Source: Phycisphaerales bacterium
GTDB lineage: Bacteria; Planctomycetota; Phycisphaerae; Phycisphaerales; UBA1924
Reading direction: 5' to 3'
Assembly (NCBI GenBank): GCA_003511945.1
Contig: DOJA01000262.1
Location: 1-8,095, forward strand
Length of the DNA stretch: 8,095 nt
This document shows positions 5,595-8,095 of this stretch, piece by piece (positions within the stretch are counted from its first letter, which is position 1; every line of letters starts with the position of its first letter). Under the pieces are notes generated by a model. It was not told where the DNA came from and searched no databases. It saw only the letters and a list, made by a program, of their open reading frames with translations. The translations under genes and the position numbers were made by a program.

Positions 5595-6278
5595 TCAGCG
5601 CCGGCGCCGCCGGGCGCCCAGCGCGAGCGGCGCAGCCGCCAGGACGCCGGGGGACGGGACGAGGTTCGCCTCGACCCATTCGATCGCTTCGTCGTGGATC
5701 GCTTCGTCCGTGTTGAGATTGAAGACGATCCACAGCGGCAGCGAGGTCTGGAGCGCCGGCGAGGTGACTTCGAGTTCGAGCAGGTAGACCCCGTCCGCGG
5801 GGGTTCCGCCGGGCCCGTTGAGGATGTAGACGGGGTGTTCGTCGAACCCGCCGCCGGACGCTGTCGCCAGGGTGAACCCGGGCACGAACCCGACGCCGGA
5901 GGCCGCGTCGATCTGCCCGGGCGAGCCGAAGAAGCGGGCGATTGTCATCGTCTCGCTGATGGACAGATCGAACCCGGCGCCGTTCCAGCGCCCGAGGGCC
6001 GCGCGGATGTTGAATCCGACCGCCGTGCCGTCGGTGAGGGTGTCGGCGAAGAAGCCGGGGTCGTCGATCCCGTTCGGTCCGAACTCGATCGAACCGAGTT
6101 CGCCTGCGAAGACGCGCTCGACGGGCTCGTCGCCGGTGCTGCCCAGGACATCGCTGACGCCGAAGGTCTCCAGTGCGCCGGCCACGACGCGGACCCCGAT
6201 GTCGACATCCTCGCCGTGGGCGAACCCCGCCGAAGCGAGCGCCCCCAGGGCGAACAGCGATACAACTCCGCGACGCAT
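5595..6278 (-). CDS. Secreted protein with PEP-CTERM-like sorting tail; paralogue of the 7098-7925 product
   Basis: A 227-residue exported protein of unknown function. A signal peptide covers about residues 1-22 (MRR, hydrophobic core, ...GFAHG). The C-terminus has the tripartite form of planctomycete PEP-CTERM signals: VPSPG at 207-211, a short hydrophobic stretch, and a terminal run of five Arg (223-227). Such tails are processed and sort proteins to the envelope. The mature domain shares ordered motifs with the product of 7098-7925: DVDIGV (24-29), RVFAGELG (55-62), DDPGFFA (72-78), RWNGAGFD (97-104), SGGGFDEHPVYIL (141-153), GVYLLELE (163-170) and LWIVFN (182-187). From memory it resembles all3515-type PEP-CTERM proteins, reported as Zur-repressed in cyanobacteria; this is unverified. 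I chose ATG at 6278, preceded by a purine-rich AAGAGAGAG stretch, since it begins a proper signal peptide. It lies 58 nt after the prepilin gene. Confidence 0.8.
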   Translation of the reverse strand: MRRGVVSLFALGALASAGFAHGEDVDIGVRVVAGALETFGVSDVLGSTGDEPVERVFAGELGSIEFGPNGIDDPGFFADTLTDGTAVGFNIRAALGRWNGAGFDLSISETMTIARFFGSPGQIDAASGVGFVPGFTLATASGGGFDEHPVYILNGPGGTPADGVYLLELEVTSPALQTSLPLWIVFNLNTDEAIHDEAIEWVEANLVPSPGVLAAAPLALGARRRRR

Positions 6279-6294
6279 CTCGACTCTCTCTTTC

Positions 6295-6311
6295 TTCCGG
6301 CGGAGCCGGAA
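6295..6311 (-). repeat. Perfect hairpin before the PEP-CTERM-like gene
   Basis: Perfect 7-bp arms TTCCGGC (6295-6301) and GCCGGAA (6305-6311) with a 3-nt loop, in the 58-nt gap between the prepilin stop and the ATG at 6278. On the minus strand it is followed by the purine-rich GAAAGAGAGAG ribosome-binding region, not by a T-run. It is therefore more likely an mRNA stabilising or processing element than a terminator. Confidence 0.5.
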
Positions 6312-6336
6312 CGGGCGCCTGGCCGTCCCGCGCCCC

Positions 6337-7101
6337 CTAGCGCGCGACGACCGGGTCGAACAGGTTGCGGTTGCCGTCGGTGAAGACGGCGCTGAACGGC
6401 TCGGTCGACGCGTGGGCGTCGAGGAATGCGTAGTTGGAGCGAGCCCCCCACTTGCGGGCCGGCCCGCCGTGGGCGTCGATCTGCACCTGGGTCGAGGCGA
6501 CAAGGGGCGGGTCATCCGGGCGCGACCGCCGGCCCCACCACTGGAGGGGGTGGACATGGTCCGAGCCGGCGAACGCGCCCTCGAAGGCCATCATGACGAA
6601 CTGGACCGTGCGCGCGGGGGACGGGATGCGCTCGATCCGATCGAACGCGACGAGCGGGCGTCCGACGCGCCCGGTCAGGATGAGGCGGGGCGTAACGAAG
6701 TCGTTGATGCCGTACGAGGTGACGCGGAACGACGACGCGCCTCCGCCGGGAACAGGGACGCCCGCCCCGCCGCGGCTGGCGGGCCAGTGCCGGCTCGTGT
6801 CGACCGGCGAGCGCACGGTCAGGGGCTCGTCGCTGTAGGCCCCCAGCGCGCCGACCCACGAGAGCTGCGCATCCAGGCCCGCCCCGTTGTGCGACAGGCC
6901 GTAGTCCACCAGGGCGCCGTTGTGGTCGGCGGCGTAGGCCCCCTGCGCCAGCACCAGCGATCGCAAGTTCGCCAGGCACTGCACCGTCTGAGCCGCGCGC
7001 CGGGCGGTTCCCAGCGCGGGCAGCAGGATTCCGATCAGCACCGCGATCACCGCAACGGAGACGAGCAGTTCGATCAGCGTGAAGCCCCGGCGGCGGCTCA
7101 T
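6337..7101 (-). CDS. Prepilin-like (H-X9-DG-type) protein
   Basis: A 254-residue protein with a very short class III leader, MSRRRG, then FTLIELLVSV. Prepilin peptidase would cut after Gly6, leaving Phe at +1 and Glu at +5 (Glu11). A hydrophobic helix spans about 7-29, followed by PALGTARRAA as in the protein at 1467-2519. Near the C-terminus, a His-Gly-Gly (211-213) and SNYAFLDAHA (222-231) match the form of the planctomycete prepilin-type H-X9-DG group, with Ala where DG is usual. Such proteins are inner-membrane anchored pseudopilin-like subunits; which machine they serve is not known here. The ATG overlaps the stop of the dockerin-tailed gene by 4 nt (ATGA), implying translational coupling, and the paralogous PEP-CTERM-like gene follows after 58 nt. 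The prepilin assignment is firm, the role inferred. Confidence 0.88.
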   Translation of the reverse strand: MSRRRGFTLIELLVSVAVIAVLIGILLPALGTARRAAQTVQCLANLRSLVLAQGAYAADHNGALVDYGLSHNGAGLDAQLSWVGALGAYSDEPLTVRSPVDTSRHWPASRGGAGVPVPGGGASSFRVTSYGINDFVTPRLILTGRVGRPLVAFDRIERIPSPARTVQFVMMAFEGAFAGSDHVHPLQWWGRRSRPDDPPLVASTQVQIDAHGGPARKWGARSNYAFLDAHASTEPFSAVFTDGNRNLFDPVVAR

Positions 7102-7925
7102 GGGCAGGCCTCGAGCCAGCGGACGAGCACCTCGGTGATGTCGTCGAAGTTCACAGCCCCGTCGTGGTTCGCGTCGCCCAGCGGCCCGGGGGTCAGCCAG
7201 TGGCTGAGGATGCTGGTGATGTCGTCAAAGTTGACAGCACCGTCCCCGTCCGCGTCGCCGGGGCACGCCCCCGGGGGGGCGAGCAGGTCGTTCATGTACG
7301 CGATCGCCGCGCTCTGCGCCTCGATCTGAGCGGGCGAATCGCCCTGGCGGAAGACGATCCAGAAGGTCTCGGAGGGTTGGACCACGCCACCGGACGCGCG
7401 GAGGCGCAGGGCGAGACGGTAGACGCCCTCGCTCGCCGGTTCGTCGAGGAAATAGACGAAGTGCTGATGGAAGCCGCCGTTCGACGCCGCGGCGACAAAG
7501 TTGAAGCCGCCCACAACCGAATCGGGGATCGCGGGCGTCGTGATGTCGGGGTTGAACCCAAGGAAGACGGTGAGCGTGGAAGGAGCCGTCTGATCGAAGT
7601 CGGCGCCGTCCCACAGGCGGAGGGAGTCCACGATGTCGAAGGCGATCAGCGTTCCCGGGGCGAAGGGCGTGGGCGCGCCGACGGTCCCCCCCCGGGCGTT
7701 GAAGCCGGGATCGTCGGTCAGGTCGGGCGCTTCACCGAATGCGCCGCCGAAGACCCGGACGCCCGTGGTGACCGGATTGCCCGGCGTGTCGAGGTCGATC
7801 AGCCCTGTGACGATGCGCCCGCCCTGGACGCCGACTTCAACATCCCGGTGGGGCACCGTGCCCGCCGCGGCGTGGACCGGCGCGATCGCGGCCAGCCCGA
7901 GCATGACCAACTTGGCGTGACGCAC
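7098..7925 (-). CDS. Secreted protein with C-terminal dockerin-like repeats; paralogue of the 5595-6278 product
   Basis: A 275-residue exported protein of unknown function. A signal peptide covers about residues 1-20 (MRHAK, hydrophobic core, PVHAAAG). The mature domain shares the order of motifs seen in the product of 5595-6278: DVEVGV (28-33), RVFGGAFG (57-64), DDPGFNA (71-77), LWDGADFD (104-111), SNGGFHQHFVYFL (148-160), GVYRLALR (167-174) and FWIVFR (188-193). The C-terminus holds two dockerin-type EF-hand-like repeats 27 residues apart, GDADGDGAVNFDDI (223-236) and GDANHDGAVNFDDI (250-263), each with the Asp-rich calcium loop and a following helix; Cys221 and Cys274 bracket them and may form a disulphide. 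Dockerins bind calcium and usually a cohesin partner. GTG at 7925 is chosen because AAGGAG lies 6 nt before it. It is first of a close-packed set of four genes ending in murD. The paired histidines H153 and H155 could bind metal (inference). Confidence 0.85.
   Translation of the reverse strand: MRHAKLVMLGLAAIAPVHAAAGTVPHRDVEVGVQGGRIVTGLIDLDTPGNPVTTGVRVFGGAFGEAPDLTDDPGFNARGGTVGAPTPFAPGTLIAFDIVDSLRLWDGADFDQTAPSTLTVFLGFNPDITTPAIPDSVVGGFNFVAAASNGGFHQHFVYFLDEPASEGVYRLALRLRASGGVVQPSETFWIVFRQGDSPAQIEAQSAAIAYMNDLLAPPGACPGDADGDGAVNFDDITSILSHWLTPGPLGDANHDGAVNFDDITEVLVRWLEACP
7139..7261 (-). repeat. Tandem dockerin repeat at DNA level
   Basis: Two copies of a coding segment of about 42 bp (roughly 7139-7180 and 7219-7261), offset by 81 bp or 27 codons, encode the two calcium loops GDxxxDGAVNFDDIT. 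The copies are close at the DNA level with scattered changes, mostly silent or within the loop, as expected for an internal duplication kept in frame. Confidence 0.75.
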
Positions 7926-7931
7926 CGTGGG

Positions 7932-7937
7932 CTCCTT
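7932..7937 (-). promoter_or_regulatory. Ribosome binding site of the dockerin-tailed gene
   Basis: AAGGAG on the minus strand, 6 nt before the GTG at 7925. It justifies the non-ATG start, which in turn gives a complete signal peptide. Confidence 0.75.
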
Positions 7938-7950
7938 CCGCAGAGGCGTG

Positions 7951-7990
7951 CAGATGCAACTCAGTGGCGATACCGTACCGCCAGATGCAA
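7951..7990. repeat. 9-bp direct repeat in the divergent intergenic region
   Basis: CAGATGCAA occurs at 7951-7959 and again at 7982-7990, 31 bp apart (about three helical turns), on either side of the near-palindrome at 7965-7983. One copy lies in the promoter spacer of the minus gene and one in its leader. Such phasing fits cooperative protein binding, but two 9-mers may also occur by chance. Confidence 0.4.
7965..7983. promoter_or_regulatory. 19-bp near-palindrome overlapping the promoter (candidate operator)
   Basis: TGGCGATAC, one central base, and GTACCGCCA: 9-bp arms matching at 8 of 9 positions. It covers the proposed -10 box and transcription start of the dockerin-tailed gene. The odd-length, one-base-centre form is seen in Fur-family operators among others, but the sequence is not a textbook Fur or Zur box. 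Confidence 0.45.
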
Positions 7991-8001
7991 TCGAATGTCA
8001 A
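7972..8001 (-). promoter_or_regulatory. Candidate promoter of the four-gene minus-strand set
   Basis: On the minus strand, a perfect TTGACA -35 box (8001 to 7996), an 18-bp spacer and a weak TACGGT -10 box (7977 to 7972; 3 of 6). The start would be near 7965, with a leader of about 40 nt. A weak -10 covered by a palindrome suggests a regulated promoter. It may drive the dockerin-tailed, prepilin-like and PEP-CTERM-like genes and possibly murD. Confidence 0.5.
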
Positions 8002-8013
8002 GAGGGCGCCCCG

Positions 8014-8031
8014 CCTTCGTAGCCGCGAAGG
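8014..8031 (+). repeat. Small hairpin upstream of the plus-strand gene start
   Basis: CCTTCG (8014-8019) and CGAAGG (8026-8031) pair around a 6-nt loop. The second arm runs into the G-rich run (8030-8034) that is the only ribosome-binding-like sequence before the ATG at 8047. The hairpin could lower translation of that gene if the region is transcribed; this is inference. Confidence 0.35.
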
Positions 8032-8046
8032 GGGTAGTCTTCACAC

Positions 8047-8095
8047 ATGAACACCCGCTCCGTGTGCCGCTGCCTTCTGGTCCTGGCCTCGCTCG
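8047..8095 (+). CDS. Start of a divergent gene for an exported protein (partial)
   Basis: An ATG opens a frame that runs to the window edge and encodes 16 residues, MNTRSVCRCLLVLASL. The two arginines followed by a Leu/Val/Ala core look like the beginning of a Sec signal peptide, so the product is probably secreted or a lipoprotein. AAGGGGG lies about 12 nt upstream, a loose ribosome binding site. It is divergent from the dockerin-tailed gene with 121 nt between the starts, so the palindrome there could serve both. Nothing more can be said from the visible part. Confidence 0.5.
   Translation, partial: MNTRSVCRCLLVLASL

Noticed and set aside
4169..5716. Plus-strand open frame of 515 codons
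   Set aside because: It lies opposite murD, whose catalytic motifs are all present on the minus strand. The antisense product is low-complexity Gly/Ala/Arg/Val sequence with no domain.
6279..6557. Longer version of the PEP-CTERM-like gene starting at 6557
   Set aside because: The extension overlaps the coding region of the prepilin gene, is Arg/Thr/Ser-rich, and would bury the signal peptide in the interior.
5872..7329. Plus-strand open frame of 485 codons
   Set aside because: It runs antisense across three separate minus-strand genes with clear signal peptides or prepilin leaders, so it is a composition artefact.
1..8095. CRISPR array, insertion sequence, prophage or defence system
   Set aside because: No regularly spaced repeats, transposase, integrase or nuclease-effector genes were seen; the only repeats are short regulatory-type ones and the dockerin duplication.

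Overview
This is a GC-rich stretch in which every complete gene lies on the minus strand. It most likely comes from a planctomycete, and my best guess is the class Phycisphaerae. That rests on three gene types that together are typical of the group: prepilin-like proteins opening with GFTLIELLV and a following PALGTARRAA segment; a secreted protein ending in two dockerin-like calcium-binding repeats; and a secreted protein ending in a VPSPG, hydrophobic stretch, poly-Arg sorting tail. The assignment is inference from protein style; I could not run a search.

Layout, from high to low coordinates (the direction of transcription). A divergent gene begins at 8047 on the plus strand, with only a signal-peptide start visible. 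The 7926-8046 intergenic region holds a perfect -35 box, a 19-bp near-palindrome and a 9-bp direct repeat, and a strong ribosome binding site serves the minus gene. Then come four close-packed minus-strand genes: a secreted dockerin-tailed protein (7098-7925), a prepilin-like protein overlapping it by 4 nt (6337-7101), a secreted PEP-CTERM-like protein (5595-6278) and the peptidoglycan ligase murD (4109-5548). The promoter of recA lies just past murD, then recA (2861-4009), tRNA-Leu(CAG) (2694-2778), a second prepilin-like protein (1467-2519) closed by a good intrinsic terminator, a small single-helix membrane protein (1082-1303), and a divergent RNase HII-like protein (45-1043). A possible further gene start overlaps the last stop.

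The most notable observation is that the two secreted proteins flanking a prepilin gene are paralogues along nearly their whole mature length, but carry different C-terminal modules: a membrane/sorting tail in one, a dockerin pair in the other. They look like one domain delivered to two locations, with a pseudopilin encoded between them. Second is a compact recA promoter with an inverted repeat centred between -35 and -10, plus other repeats around it, a candidate DNA-damage operator for this lineage. Third is the RNase HII-like protein, whose substrate-recognition GRG motif reads GYG and whose fourth acidic residue appears to be Glu. murD and recA are ordinary housekeeping genes; murD stands apart from the usual division and cell-wall cluster. 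No insertion sequence, CRISPR array or phage gene was seen, and no gap between genes exceeds about 175 nt.
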